64,000 nucleotides of DNA from Candidatus Rhodoferax bjergmarkensis (GTDB taxonomy: Bacteria; Pseudomonadota; Gammaproteobacteria; Burkholderiales; Burkholderiaceae_C), in assembly GCA_016708345.1 (NCBI GenBank), contig JADJFX010000036.1, forward strand, positions 1 to 64,000. Reading direction: 5' to 3'. Positions 46,174-55,307 of this stretch are shown here, one piece after another. Under the pieces are notes generated by a model, which worked only from the letters and a program-made list of their open reading frames with translations, made no database searches and was not told the DNA's origin. Position 1 is the stretch's first letter, and the number at the start of each line of letters is the position of its first letter. Made by a program: the position numbers and the translations under genes.

Positions 46174-47312
46174 GTCAAACACTCGCGTCCGCTTCAAGCA
46201 CCCACTTTGCCGATGATGCCGGATTCTTCACCCGGGCTTTGCTTGGTGCCAACCCCTTGTACCGCAAACTGGTGTGGCGCAGCGCCATTGGTTTGGCTCC
46301 CTATGGCGTCAGCGTGCTGCTGGTCGTTTATGCGATGGCGCGCGGATTGTGCGAGACCCGTCAGGGCTGGTTTTTGTGTGTGGGCATGCTGGCCACCGTC
46401 ATAGCCTTTCACCTTGCCTTGCGTAGCGGCTGGAGCCAGCGCTTCAAAGACCCCGGTCTCTCGCTCGCCGGGGTCCTGACAGGCATGAGCTGGACCGTGT
46501 TGGCCTACCTTTTTTCGGGTGCCGCACACGCCACCCAACTGCTGTTTTTGGGCTTGACGATGGGCATGGGGGTATTTAACCTGAACGCCCGCCACCTGCG
46601 CCTGACCTGTCTGTATGGCGTGACCACCATGGGTGCAGCCATCATTGCCATGACGCAGATCGCACCCGATCAATACCCACCAAAAATTGGCTATTACTAC
46701 CTTGCATTGCTGGTGATCTGCCTGCCAACCCTGATGGCGGTGGGCATGCAAAGGGTCAAACTCACGCACAAGCTGAACCGGCAAAAATCTGAACTCACCG
46801 AAGCACTGACACGCCTGAAAGAAATTTCAATTCGCGACGAACTGACCGGCCTGTACAACCGGGGGCACATGATCGAATTGATGAAGCACGCCGTGGCCCG
46901 CCAGCAGCGCACTGGCGAAAAATTTTCGTTTGTCATGTTCGATCTGGACTACTTCAAGCGCGTCAACGACACCCATGGTCACGGGGTGGGCGACGATGTA
47001 CTGCGTTCATTTGCAAGCATGGCCACCGGCATTTTGCGCAAATCCGACGTCCTGGCGCGCTGGGGTGGCGAGGAGTTTGTCGCCGTCTGCCCGCAAACCG
47101 ACGATCCGCACGCCATGGTGGGTATCGAGCGCCTTCTCAGGGAGTGGAGCCATGCCGAAGTCTCGGCGCAAGCGCCCCAATTGCGGGTGAGTTTTTCAGC
47201 CGGTATCACCACCTACCTGGCAGACGAAGCCATTGAAACTGCGCTGGGCCGCGCTGACCAAGCCTTGTACGAAGCCAAAGCCAAAGGCCGCAACTGCATT
47301 GTCCGCTTGTGA
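46170..47312 (+). CDS. Membrane diguanylate cyclase 2 of tandem pair
   Basis: 380 residues from 46170 (MSQTLASASSTHFADDAGFF), overlapping the first cyclase by 4 bases. Similar six-helix membrane domain (ALLGANPLYRKL, LRSGWSQRFKDPGLS) and GGDEF domain: IRDELTGLYNRGHMIELM, DLDYFKRVNDTHGHG, ARWGGEEFVAVCPQ, with RKSD as the inhibitory site. Both copies look catalytically complete, so the pair may answer different signals through their diverged membrane parts. Confidence 0.93.
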   Translation: MSQTLASASSTHFADDAGFFTRALLGANPLYRKLVWRSAIGLAPYGVSVLLVVYAMARGLCETRQGWFLCVGMLATVIAFHLALRSGWSQRFKDPGLSLAGVLTGMSWTVLAYLFSGAAHATQLLFLGLTMGMGVFNLNARHLRLTCLYGVTTMGAAIIAMTQIAPDQYPPKIGYYYLALLVICLPTLMAVGMQRVKLTHKLNRQKSELTEALTRLKEISIRDELTGLYNRGHMIELMKHAVARQQRTGEKFSFVMFDLDYFKRVNDTHGHGVGDDVLRSFASMATGILRKSDVLARWGGEEFVAVCPQTDDPHAMVGIERLLREWSHAEVSAQAPQLRVSFSAGITTYLADEAIETALGRADQALYEAKAKGRNCIVRL

Positions 47313-47408
47313 ATTGAACGCATCGGCTGTGCGTGAACTGTTTGTCAACTCACCGCTGCACCGCTGCCATTTGGTTGACAATCGGGAGCTGCCTCAAAGA
47401 ATAATCCA

Positions 47409-48068
47409 ATGACCATTACCGAAACCGAAACACCTGTTGAAACCTGCGGGACCGCACCCGTCGTTGATGCACAGCCCCCTCTTGGCCCTACACAAACCGT
47501 GCAAGCGGTGCTTGAAAAGCTGTTTGAACTGTACCCCCACCTGTTTGGTGCCGAGTTCTTGCCACTCAAACTCGGTGTTTTTCAGGAGCTGATGACCCGG
47601 CACCCCGACCAGTTTGAACGCACCAGCCTTAAATCCGCGCTGGGTCTGCACACCCGCTCCACCCGCTACCTGCAAAGCGTGGCCGCCGGAAATAAACGGC
47701 ACGACCTGGAAGGCAAGGCGGTAGAAGACGTGGCCCCGGAGCATGTCTTTTTGTCTGTGCTCGAACTGTTCAAACGGCGGCAAAGCCGTACCAAGGAAGA
47801 CTTGCGCCCCAAGCTGCGCACCCAGTTGATCGCTGCCTTCGAGGCCTCTGGCCTGCCGCGCCAGGACTACCTGACCATGGTGCAAAGCAAGGATGAAACC
47901 GCCAACGCGCTGCTGCTGGAGGCACTGGCCGAGTACGACCAGAAGCTGGCCCGGCAAGAGGCGCTGCGCAGCGCCTTCCAAAGCAGTGGCAAGTCGGTCA
48001 AGGAGTTTGCCGAGATGTACGGACTGAACCCGCGCGAAGTGGGCTCGATGCTCAAGCCCGCTTTATAA
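47409..48068 (+). CDS. ProQ/FinO-family RNA chaperone
   Basis: 219 residues. FinO/ProQ domain about 30-135: VLEKLFELYPHLFGAEFLP, LKLGVFQELMTRHPDQ, LKSALGLHTRSTRYLQ and GNKRHDLEGKA. The C-terminal extension of about 85 residues is Arg/Glu/Lys-rich and helical. Such proteins bind structured small RNAs and mRNA 3' ends. The gene is monocistronic between the cyclases and the metal locus. RNA targets cannot be inferred. Confidence 0.88.
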   Translation: MTITETETPVETCGTAPVVDAQPPLGPTQTVQAVLEKLFELYPHLFGAEFLPLKLGVFQELMTRHPDQFERTSLKSALGLHTRSTRYLQSVAAGNKRHDLEGKAVEDVAPEHVFLSVLELFKRRQSRTKEDLRPKLRTQLIAAFEASGLPRQDYLTMVQSKDETANALLLEALAEYDQKLARQEALRSAFQSSGKSVKEFAEMYGLNPREVGSMLKPAL

Positions 48069-48152
48069 ACACGTTTCCACATCACCCGTGTGGCTCAAGC
48101 TGCGCCTTGCCGTGTGTCTGCTCCACTGCGGTTACCGGGTTCAACACTAGGT

Positions 48153-48611
48153 TCAATGTTCCATGTGTTGATGATTGACGCCTGCCAGAGGGGTGAAGCG
48201 CGCCTGCTCCGGGGGTTTTCCTGCCAGTGTGATTGACACCACCGCCTTCATGTCGGGCCTGGAGGCGTACTTGGCCATGCCCTTCAAACGGTTGTCGCCA
48301 TCCGGTGCCAGCGTGACACTGGCCTTGAGCTTGCCCGCAAGCAAGGTCACATGGCCAGCAGCTCCGGCAGTCGCAATTTTCTCCCCGGCGTGATCGGTGA
48401 CAAACACCTGCACCGGATTTTCTTTGACCTCTTTGCTGTTTTTCACAACCACCAGCTCGTAGTGGTAATTGCCAGCCATGCGCACCTGCCCCCCGTTGGG
48501 TGCCTTGAGAGTGTCCAGGTAGGCGTTGTCATGCGCCTTGGCGGACAAAGCACCGAATGCCATTGCAAACGCCAGTGCCAGTGTGGCCGCGCTTCTTATC
48601 GTGGAATGCAC
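48153..48611 (-). CDS. Small periplasmic protein flanking the metal efflux operon
   Basis: 152 residues if started at the GTG at 48611, which has AAAGGAAG about 8 bases upstream; a Met codon seven codons earlier (48632) is an alternative. Signal peptide (AATLALAFAMAFGALSAKA) then mature DNAYLDTLKAPNGGQVRMAG. The central fold includes NPVQVFVTDHAGEK and ends VSITLAGKPPEQARF. The small protein at 55308-55697 ends LTLAGKPPATARF and shares the GG-containing start, so the two are distant paralogues at either side of the efflux genes. It probably binds metal or assists efflux in the periplasm (inference). A His-rich MEH-type C-terminus is present. Confidence 0.7.
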   Translation of the reverse strand: MHSTIRSAATLALAFAMAFGALSAKAHDNAYLDTLKAPNGGQVRMAGNYHYELVVVKNSKEVKENPVQVFVTDHAGEKIATAGAAGHVTLLAGKLKASVTLAPDGDNRLKGMAKYASRPDMKAVVSITLAGKPPEQARFTPLAGVNHQHMEH

Positions 48612-48668
48612 TGTGGTCTTCCTTTCTGTCATGGCCCGAAGTAGGCCGGGTTCGATTACATTAGCTGC

Positions 48669-49001
48669 ATGAAGCGCGCTATGTACCTCCTGCTTGTGGT
48701 CTGGATTGCCTTGCAATCGGCCTTGGTACAGGCGCACATGGTAAAAGAGAGTTTGCACCAGATCGACCACACTGTACAACTTTCACACCACTCCATGCCC
48801 GATGCCGACCATGATGGCGCTTGTACCGTGGCGGCCTGCTGCCACCCTGTAGGGGCTTTCTATATGAGCGCCAAACTCAGTTGGGACCCGCTCACTTGCT
48901 TGCCCCCCACCACGGTACTGCCCCTGCAGTCTGCGCATGCGCCTGACGACATAGAGCGCCCCAAATGGCCCACCACCACCCCTGGCGTGGCGGGCATTTG
49001 A
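48669..49001 (+). CDS. CzcI-like small secreted protein
   Basis: 110 residues. Signal peptide (YLLLVVWIALQSALVQAH). The mature part is rich in His and Cys: HQIDHTVQLSHHSM, DADHDGAC and AACCHPVG, matching the general make-up of CzcI proteins that sit ahead of czcCBA and modulate or sense periplasmic metal. It is divergent from the 48611 gene and 76 bases upstream of the outer-membrane component. Family assignment rests on composition and position. Confidence 0.6.
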   Translation: MKRAMYLLLVVWIALQSALVQAHMVKESLHQIDHTVQLSHHSMPDADHDGACTVAACCHPVGAFYMSAKLSWDPLTCLPPTTVLPLQSAHAPDDIERPKWPTTTPGVAGI

Positions 49002-49077
49002 GACCCCGGACGGACTTTTTCACCCTCTTTGCGGTTTTCAGGCTCGCCGAAGTTGTTTTTCACTTCGGAGAGATTAA

Positions 49078-50409
49078 TTGTTTGCATTTTCAGATTTGCT
49101 GCGGCGCAGGTGCGCCGTGGCCCCGGCGCTGGTGTGCGTGTTGGTGGCGCTTGCGCCTGCAGCCGTGGCACAAAACAGCCCTCATACCAGCGCCCATGCC
49201 AGCGACCCGGCGGGCACTGCTGGCCCCCTCAACACACCAGGCACACCTGGCACGCCCCTGAGCTTGCGCTCTGCGCTGGAGGCGGCATGGGCTTTGCACC
49301 CTGCATCACGCGCCGCTGGCAACCGCTGGGCTGAACTGGAGGCACGCGCACTTGCGGCGCAAACTTTCACTCCGGGTTCTCCTACCGTGGGTTGGGCCCA
49401 CCGCACCGATGCATTGAGCAGCAACGCGGGCCTGCGGGAATACGAAGCCGAAGTGGCCGTGCCGCTGTGGAACCCCGGTGTGCGGGGGGCAACCCAACAT
49501 CAGGTGGCGGCGGACAGAGGTGCGCTGGAATGGCAACTGCGCTCCGAGCGGCTCAGGCTGGCCGGTGAAGTTCGTGACGCTGCAGCCCAGGTGGCATGGG
49601 CCCGGGCTGAATGCGAGGGCGCTGCGCGCAAGCACCTGGAGGCTAGCGCGTTGGCCCAAGATGTTGAGCGCCGCGTCAAAGCCGGTGAAACCGCCCGCGT
49701 GGACGCCTTGCAAGCGCATGCCAGCGTGCAGCTGGCGCAAGGGCAGCTGGCGCAGCACGATGCGGCGCTGGTGCGCGCACTGGGCCAATGGCGGGCGCTG
49801 ACGGGCCAGACGCAGGAGGCGAACCTGGATGAACCACTGCCCGACGCAGCAGCACAGACCCCGGCCACCATCGTGCAAAACGAACACCCTGCCCTGCAAA
49901 CCGCCATGGCGCAAATCCAAAGCGCGCGCGCCCGCCTGGCGCTCACAGAAGCCGACCGACGCGACCCGATGGAGCTGGGCCTGGGCGTCACGCGCGAGCG
50001 CGCTGCTGCGGGGGCCAGCCCGGAGACATCGGTCCGGTTTGCTGTGCGGATTCCATTGGGGGGCGACAAGCGCAATGCGGCCAAACTGGCTAGCGCGTTG
50101 GCTGAGCTGGATGCCGCGCAAGCGCAAGCCGATGCCATGGCCCGCCAAACTCAAGCGGATGTGGCCGCAGCCCATGCGGGCCTGGATGCCGCACGCAGCC
50201 AAGAAGCATTCGCCGCGCAGCGTGCCACGCTGTCCACGCAAATGCAGGCCTTGGTGGCCAAGTCTTACCGTTTGGGCGAAAGCGATTTGCCAACCCGTAT
50301 GCGGGCTGACAACGAAAAGCTGGACGCCGATCTCGCCCTGGCCCGCGCTCGTATCGAGCTGCAGCGCGCCGTGGCTCAACTGAACCAATCCCTCGGAACC
50401 CTCCCATGA
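49078..50409 (+). CDS. CzcC-like outer-membrane channel (TolC family)
   Basis: 443 residues. Start is a TTG at 49078 after GGAGAG, since no ATG fits; the next residues give a signal peptide (ALVCVLVALAPAAVAQ). Two OEP repeats: RSALEAAWALHPASRAAGNR and LQTAMAQIQSARARLALTEA, each helical and Ala-rich. It forms the outer-membrane tunnel for the RND pump. Its TGA overlaps the next ATG (ATGA). Confidence 0.88.
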   Translation: MFAFSDLLRRRCAVAPALVCVLVALAPAAVAQNSPHTSAHASDPAGTAGPLNTPGTPGTPLSLRSALEAAWALHPASRAAGNRWAELEARALAAQTFTPGSPTVGWAHRTDALSSNAGLREYEAEVAVPLWNPGVRGATQHQVAADRGALEWQLRSERLRLAGEVRDAAAQVAWARAECEGAARKHLEASALAQDVERRVKAGETARVDALQAHASVQLAQGQLAQHDAALVRALGQWRALTGQTQEANLDEPLPDAAAQTPATIVQNEHPALQTAMAQIQSARARLALTEADRRDPMELGLGVTRERAAAGASPETSVRFAVRIPLGGDKRNAAKLASALAELDAAQAQADAMARQTQADVAAAHAGLDAARSQEAFAAQRATLSTQMQALVAKSYRLGESDLPTRMRADNEKLDADLALARARIELQRAVAQLNQSLGTLP

Positions 50410-52100
50410 AAACTTTTTATTCAATGCCAAATCGGGCTCTAGCGCATATAAAACTTGCGCGAGCAGCTATTATTTTTGTAGCGATTGTGATGTTTTTGAC
50501 CGCTGCCTTTGCTGGCGAAGGCCACGACCACGGCGACGCAACCCCGGTGGCCGCTGGCACCGGATCACCTAGAGTCAGCAGCCACTCGGACCTCTTTGAG
50601 CTGGTGGGCATCGTGGACGCTGGCGCCATGACGATCTACATCGACCGGCACGCCACCAATGAACCCGTGACCAATGCCAAAGTGGAAGTAGAAGCGGGCA
50701 CGGCCAAAGGTGTGGCTACCCCGCAGCTTGATGGCACCTACCGCTTTGAGCATGCTGTGTTGAAGGAAACGACTGCGCTGTCCGTCAGCTTCACCGTGGT
50801 GGCGGGGTCTGAAAGCGACTTGCTGGCTGGTGACCTGACCCTGGCGGATGCCCACGCCGCGCATGACGACGACCACGCCGCACGCCCCTGGCGGCGCTGG
50901 GCGGCCTATGGCGTTTGCGGCTTGGCGCTGCTGGCCGTGGCCGCCTTGCTGATGCGCCGCAAGCGCCGCCCGAAAAGTCAAATTGCTACAGTTTTGGTAG
51001 CTGCTTGCGCACTATTGACGGGCGCAACAGCCTCATTTGATGCACAAGCTGGAGAGGGTCATGACCATGGCGATGCTGCACCGGCAGCAACCGGTGGCAA
51101 CTCACCCAAGCGCCAAGCTGACGGCAGCGTCTTCCTGCCCAAGCCCACGCAGCGCCAGCTGGAGCTGCGCACGGTAACGGTAGAAGAAAAGTCCCTGCCC
51201 AAGACCGTGGAGCTGACCGGGCGCGTGGCCAACGACCCCAATACCGGGGGCAAAGTGCAGCCCACCCAAGCCGGGCGTATTGAAGCCGGGCCACGGGGCC
51301 TGCCCCAGCTAGGCCAAACCGTGCGCAAGGGAGAAACCTTGGCGGTGGTGCGCGCCTCCACCGCCGCTATTGAGCGTGCCAACCAGGTTGCCCAGACGGC
51401 GGAGCTCAAAGCCAATCGGGACCAAGCCCGCAAGCGCCTGGCACGGCTGGAGCAGCTCGAAGGCACGGTGGCGCAGAAGGACATAGACGCCGCCCGCACC
51501 GATGTTGACAGCTTGACCCAGCGGCTGGCCGCCGTGTCGGGCAGCGTCAGCGCAACTGAGGTGTTGACAGCACCCGTGTCGGGCGTGATTGCGGCGGCCC
51601 ACGCAATGGCCGGGCAGGTGGTGAATGCGGGCGATGTGTTGTTCGAGATCGTCGACCCCGCGCGCCTGGTGGTGCAAGCCAGCGCGTTCGATACGGCGCT
51701 ATTGGGAAATATTGCGTCCGCCACGGCCAGCCCATCGGCCGGCACCACGGTCGCTTTGCGCTTTGTGGGCGCGGGACGCACTTTGCAAGAGGGTGCGATT
51801 CCCCTGCAGTTCAACACGGTCGCAAGCAAGGGCGCAGTGGCATTGGCGGTGAACCAGCCCGTCAAGGTGTATGTACAAACCAAAGAAACGGTTTTGGGCT
51901 TTGCCGTACCCACGGGCGCGGTAGTCAAGAACCCGAGCAATCAGGACGTTGTGTGGGTCCACACCGGGCCGGAGGTGTTTGAAGCCCGTCCGATTCGCAT
52001 GGTGGCGCTGGACGGTGCCAACGTGTCGGTGGTCAACGGTTTGAAGGCCGGTGACCGTGTGGTGACCCAGGGCGCACCCCTGGTCAACCAAGTTCGTTAA
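50406..52100 (+). CDS. CzcB-like membrane fusion protein with extra His-rich module
   Basis: 564 residues, much longer than CzcB (about 400-500). It begins with a hydrophobic export segment and EGHDHGDATP at about 37-46, then a periplasmic domain (about 60-155), a membrane helix (VCGLALLAVAALLMRRKRR) and a second hydrophobic segment followed by another EGHDHGDAAP (about 218-227). The HlyD-type adaptor domain follows (TGRVANDPNTGGKV, KGETLAVV, coiled coil, APVSGVIAAAHAMAG, VNGLKAGDRVV). Repeat copies (50431-50485 and 50985-51038) lie in frame and encode both hydrophobic segments. It may be a fusion of a small metal-binding membrane protein with an adaptor. Confidence 0.85.
   Translation: MKTFYSMPNRALAHIKLARAAIIFVAIVMFLTAAFAGEGHDHGDATPVAAGTGSPRVSSHSDLFELVGIVDAGAMTIYIDRHATNEPVTNAKVEVEAGTAKGVATPQLDGTYRFEHAVLKETTALSVSFTVVAGSESDLLAGDLTLADAHAAHDDDHAARPWRRWAAYGVCGLALLAVAALLMRRKRRPKSQIATVLVAACALLTGATASFDAQAGEGHDHGDAAPAATGGNSPKRQADGSVFLPKPTQRQLELRTVTVEEKSLPKTVELTGRVANDPNTGGKVQPTQAGRIEAGPRGLPQLGQTVRKGETLAVVRASTAAIERANQVAQTAELKANRDQARKRLARLEQLEGTVAQKDIDAARTDVDSLTQRLAAVSGSVSATEVLTAPVSGVIAAAHAMAGQVVNAGDVLFEIVDPARLVVQASAFDTALLGNIASATASPSAGTTVALRFVGAGRTLQEGAIPLQFNTVASKGAVALAVNQPVKVYVQTKETVLGFAVPTGAVVKNPSNQDVVWVHTGPEVFEARPIRMVALDGANVSVVNGLKAGDRVVTQGAPLVNQVR
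50431..50485 (-). repeat. Dispersed repeat copy 6 (inside CDS)
   Basis: Read on the minus strand: GCTACAAAAATAATAGCTGC, then TCGCGCA, about 9 bases, ATGCGCTAGAGCCCGATTTG. In frame, it encodes KLARAAIIFVAI of the adaptor's first export segment. Confidence 0.75.
50985..51038 (+). repeat. Dispersed repeat copy 7 (inside CDS)
   Basis: GCTACAGTTTTGGTAGCTGC, then TTGCGCA, about 9 bases, GGCGCAACAGCCTCATTTG. In frame it encodes ATVLVAACALLTG of the second hydrophobic segment. It is in the opposite orientation to copy 6 in the same gene. Confidence 0.75.
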
Positions 52101-52127
52101 TCCAGTTTTTTAAAGCAGGCACGATCC

Positions 52128-55100
52128 ATGTTTGAAAAACTTATACACAGCTCCCTGCACAACCGCCTGATGGTGATGGTGCTGGCAGTCCTGATGCTGG
52201 TGACCGGCGCGTTCACGCTGGTCAAGATGCCGGTCGATGTATTCCCCGACCTGAACAAACCCACCGTCACGCTACAGGTGGAAGCCGGTGGCATGGCCCC
52301 CGAAGAGGTGGAGCAGCTCATTACCTTTCCGCTGGAAACGTCAATGGGCGGCATACCGGGTGTGGAGGGCATCCGCTCTGTGTCCAGCGTGGGCTTGTCT
52401 TTTGTCTACATCACGTTTGACTGGAAGACCGACATCTACCGCGCCCGCCAAATGGTGGGCGAGCGCCTGTCTCTGGTGCGCGAGCAACTGCCCCAGGGCG
52501 TGGAGCACGTGGGCATGGGGCCCATCAGCTCCATCATGGGCGAGATCATGCTGCTGGCGTTGCCGATTGACACCACCAAGATCAGCCCCATGGCGGTGCG
52601 CGAGTACGCCGACTTTGTGATGCGCCCACGCTTGCTCACCTTGCCGGGTGTGGCCCAGGTGGTGCCGATTGGGGGCGAAGTGCGCCAGTACCAAGTGCAG
52701 CCCGATACGGCGCGCATGGCGGCGCTGGGGGTGGATCTTGAATCGATAGCGGATGCCTTGAAAGGCTTCTCCGGCAATTCCAGCGGGGGCTTTTTGGAAC
52801 TCAACTCCCGTGAATACCTGATTCGCAATATTGGCCGCACCACGCGACTGGAAGACCTGCAGCGTTTGCCGGTGGCCTTTCGCAATGGCAAGGCCATTCA
52901 GCTCAGCCAGGTGGCCCATGTGATGTTTGCACCCGCCATTAAACGCGGCGATGCTGGGCTGAACGGCCAACCCGCCGTGATCCTAGGCATCCAAAAACAG
53001 CCCGACGCAGATACGGTGAAGCTGACTGAAAAGGTGGAAGCGGCGCTGGAGGAACTCAAGCGCGGCCTGCCTGCGGGCATGGGCGCGCCACAAGTCACCA
53101 TGCGCCAGGCCAGCTTCATTGAATCGTCCGTCAATACATTGAAGGGCAAACTCTTTGCCGCGTCGGCGGTGGTGGCGGTGGTGTTGTACTTCTTCTTGCA
53201 AAACGTGCGTACGACCCTGATTTCACTGACCGCCATTCCCGTGAGCGTGATGATCACGGTGCTGGTGTTCAAGTACTTCGGTTTGTCCATCAACACCATG
53301 ACGCTGGGGGGGCTGACCATTGCCATTGGCGGCTTGGTGGACGACGCGGTGGTGGGCGTGGAGAACGTGTTGCGCCGCCTGAAGATGGAGCGCGTAGCGC
53401 ACCCGGACCGGCGCTTGGGGCCGCTGGAGCTCATTGCCAAGGCCACGCTGGAGGTGCGCTCGGGCATCGTCATTGCCACGGTCATCATCGTGCTGGTGCT
53501 GCTGCCCCTGTTCTTCTTGCCGGGTATCGAAGGGCGATTGATGCAGCCGCTGGCGATTGCCTACATCGTCTCGTTGCTGGCTTCTATGGTGGTTTCTGTG
53601 ACGCTGACGCCGGTGATGTCGTACTACTTGCTGCCCAACCTCAAAGGGCTGGACCATGGCGACACCAAGGTGCAGGCCTGGGTCAAGGCGTGGTACGCGA
53701 ATGCGCTGACCAAGGTTTTGGCAGCGCCACGCGGCTGGGTGGCGGCGGGGGGCGTGGCAGCGTTGTTGGCCATGGCCGCAACGCCCTTCTTCCCAACCAC
53801 TTTTTTACCGCCTTTTAACGAGGGCGTGGCTTTGGTGGGCCTGCGGCTCAACCCCGGCACCACACTGACGGAAACCACCCGCATCGGCAGCATTGCCGAG
53901 AAGGCACTGGCGGGCGTGCCCGAGGTGGAGCATGTGGGGCGGCGCAGTGGCCGTGCCGAACTCGACGAACACGCCGAGGGCGTACATGTGTCGGAGCTGG
54001 ACGTCAAACTCAAACGCAGCGAGCGCAGCCTGGAAGCGGTGTATGCCGATATTCGCAGCCGCATTGCCTCGCTGCCCGCCGCCATCGGCATCGGGCAGCC
54101 CATTGGCCACCGCATTGACCACATGCTGTCGGGCGTGCGTTCGCAAATTGCCATCAAGATTTTTGGTGACGACCTGGACACCTTGCGTGCCCAAGCCGAG
54201 AGCCTGCGCCAGCAGCTCGCAAAAATCGGGGGCGTGGTTGACCTGGAAATTGAAAAGCAGGTGCTGACGCCGCAAATCAAGGTGCAGGTGGACTACGACC
54301 GCGCTTTGGGGATGGGCATCACGCCGGCCAAACTGCTGGCGGAGTTGCAAGTGTTGATTGATGGCGAACGGGTGACCCAAATTGTGGAGGGCAGTCGGCG
54401 TTTCAACCTGGTGCTGCGTCTGCCGGAGAACTCGCGCGGAATTGAGGGCTTGCGCAAGCTGATGATGGACACGCCGGGGGGCCGTGTGCCCTTGTCACAA
54501 CTGGCATCGATTGAAGAGGCGGACGGCCCCAACCAGGTGAGCCGCGACGACGGGCGCAGGCGCATCGTGCTGTCGGCCAACACCCAAGGGCGGGCTTTGA
54601 GCGACGTGGTGGCTGACATTCGTGCCCAGATTGCCGCCACGCCCATGCCCGAGGGTTACTTCATCAGCATCGGCGGGCAGTTTCAGGCGCAAGAAGACGC
54701 TTCACGCCTGATTGGCTTGCTCTCTATCGCCTCAGTGGGAATGATTTTCCTGATTCTGTACACCCGCTACCGCTCTGCCGTCCTGGCGGCCATCATCATG
54801 TCCAACATTCCACTGGCTTTGGTGGGTGCCGTGGTGGGCTTGTGGCTGTCCGGCCAGCCACTCAGTGTGGCGGCGCTGGTGGGTTTCATCACGCTGGCGG
54901 GTATTGCCATTCGCAACGGCATTTTGAAGGTGTCGCACTACATCAATCTCTGTGCCTTTGAAGGAGAAAACTTTGACACCCAGATGCTGGTGCGCGGCTC
55001 CGGTGAACGTCTTACGCCGGTGTTGATGACGGCGCTGGTAGCGGCGCTGGCCCTCGCGCCGCTCCTGTTTGAGGCGGATATGCCGGGCACAGAGATACTG

Positions 55101-55241
55101 CACCCGGTGGCGGTGGTGATTTTCTCGGGCTTGATCACCTCCACCTTGCTCGACTCCTTCCTGACCCCGGCCATGGTGGCGCTGTTTGGTGCCAAGCCGA
55201 TTGCTGCTTTGGTAGCCAGCTCTGGCGCAGAGTCCTTCTGA
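52128..55241 (+). CDS. CzcA/HME-type heavy-metal RND efflux pump
   Basis: 1037 residues, full length for a heavy-metal RND protein. N-terminal helix and MPVDVFPDLNKPTVTLQVE, periplasmic porter domains, and the TM4 acidic motif LGGLTIAIGGLVDDAVVGVE, where most Czc-type pumps have DFG-IVDGA. Further motifs: TLTPVMSYYLLPNLKG, VTQIVEGSRRFNLVLRLPEN and PGTEILHPVAVVIFSG. Twelve membrane helices expected. It exports divalent or monovalent metal ions from periplasm using the proton gradient. The paired Asp makes the ion (Co/Zn/Cd, Ni or Cu/Ag) undecided. Confidence 0.93.
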   Translation: MFEKLIHSSLHNRLMVMVLAVLMLVTGAFTLVKMPVDVFPDLNKPTVTLQVEAGGMAPEEVEQLITFPLETSMGGIPGVEGIRSVSSVGLSFVYITFDWKTDIYRARQMVGERLSLVREQLPQGVEHVGMGPISSIMGEIMLLALPIDTTKISPMAVREYADFVMRPRLLTLPGVAQVVPIGGEVRQYQVQPDTARMAALGVDLESIADALKGFSGNSSGGFLELNSREYLIRNIGRTTRLEDLQRLPVAFRNGKAIQLSQVAHVMFAPAIKRGDAGLNGQPAVILGIQKQPDADTVKLTEKVEAALEELKRGLPAGMGAPQVTMRQASFIESSVNTLKGKLFAASAVVAVVLYFFLQNVRTTLISLTAIPVSVMITVLVFKYFGLSINTMTLGGLTIAIGGLVDDAVVGVENVLRRLKMERVAHPDRRLGPLELIAKATLEVRSGIVIATVIIVLVLLPLFFLPGIEGRLMQPLAIAYIVSLLASMVVSVTLTPVMSYYLLPNLKGLDHGDTKVQAWVKAWYANALTKVLAAPRGWVAAGGVAALLAMAATPFFPTTFLPPFNEGVALVGLRLNPGTTLTETTRIGSIAEKALAGVPEVEHVGRRSGRAELDEHAEGVHVSELDVKLKRSERSLEAVYADIRSRIASLPAAIGIGQPIGHRIDHMLSGVRSQIAIKIFGDDLDTLRAQAESLRQQLAKIGGVVDLEIEKQVLTPQIKVQVDYDRALGMGITPAKLLAELQVLIDGERVTQIVEGSRRFNLVLRLPENSRGIEGLRKLMMDTPGGRVPLSQLASIEEADGPNQVSRDDGRRRIVLSANTQGRALSDVVADIRAQIAATPMPEGYFISIGGQFQAQEDASRLIGLLSIASVGMIFLILYTRYRSAVLAAIIMSNIPLALVGAVVGLWLSGQPLSVAALVGFITLAGIAIRNGILKVSHYINLCAFEGENFDTQMLVRGSGERLTPVLMTALVAALALAPLLFEADMPGTEILHPVAVVIFSGLITSTLLDSFLTPAMVALFGAKPIAALVASSGAESF

Positions 55242-55307
55242 GCGTTCCCTGTTGATTTTTTGATTTCCCATCCCCTGCCTTTGCGCAGTTTTTTGAAAGT
55301 ACCTTGT

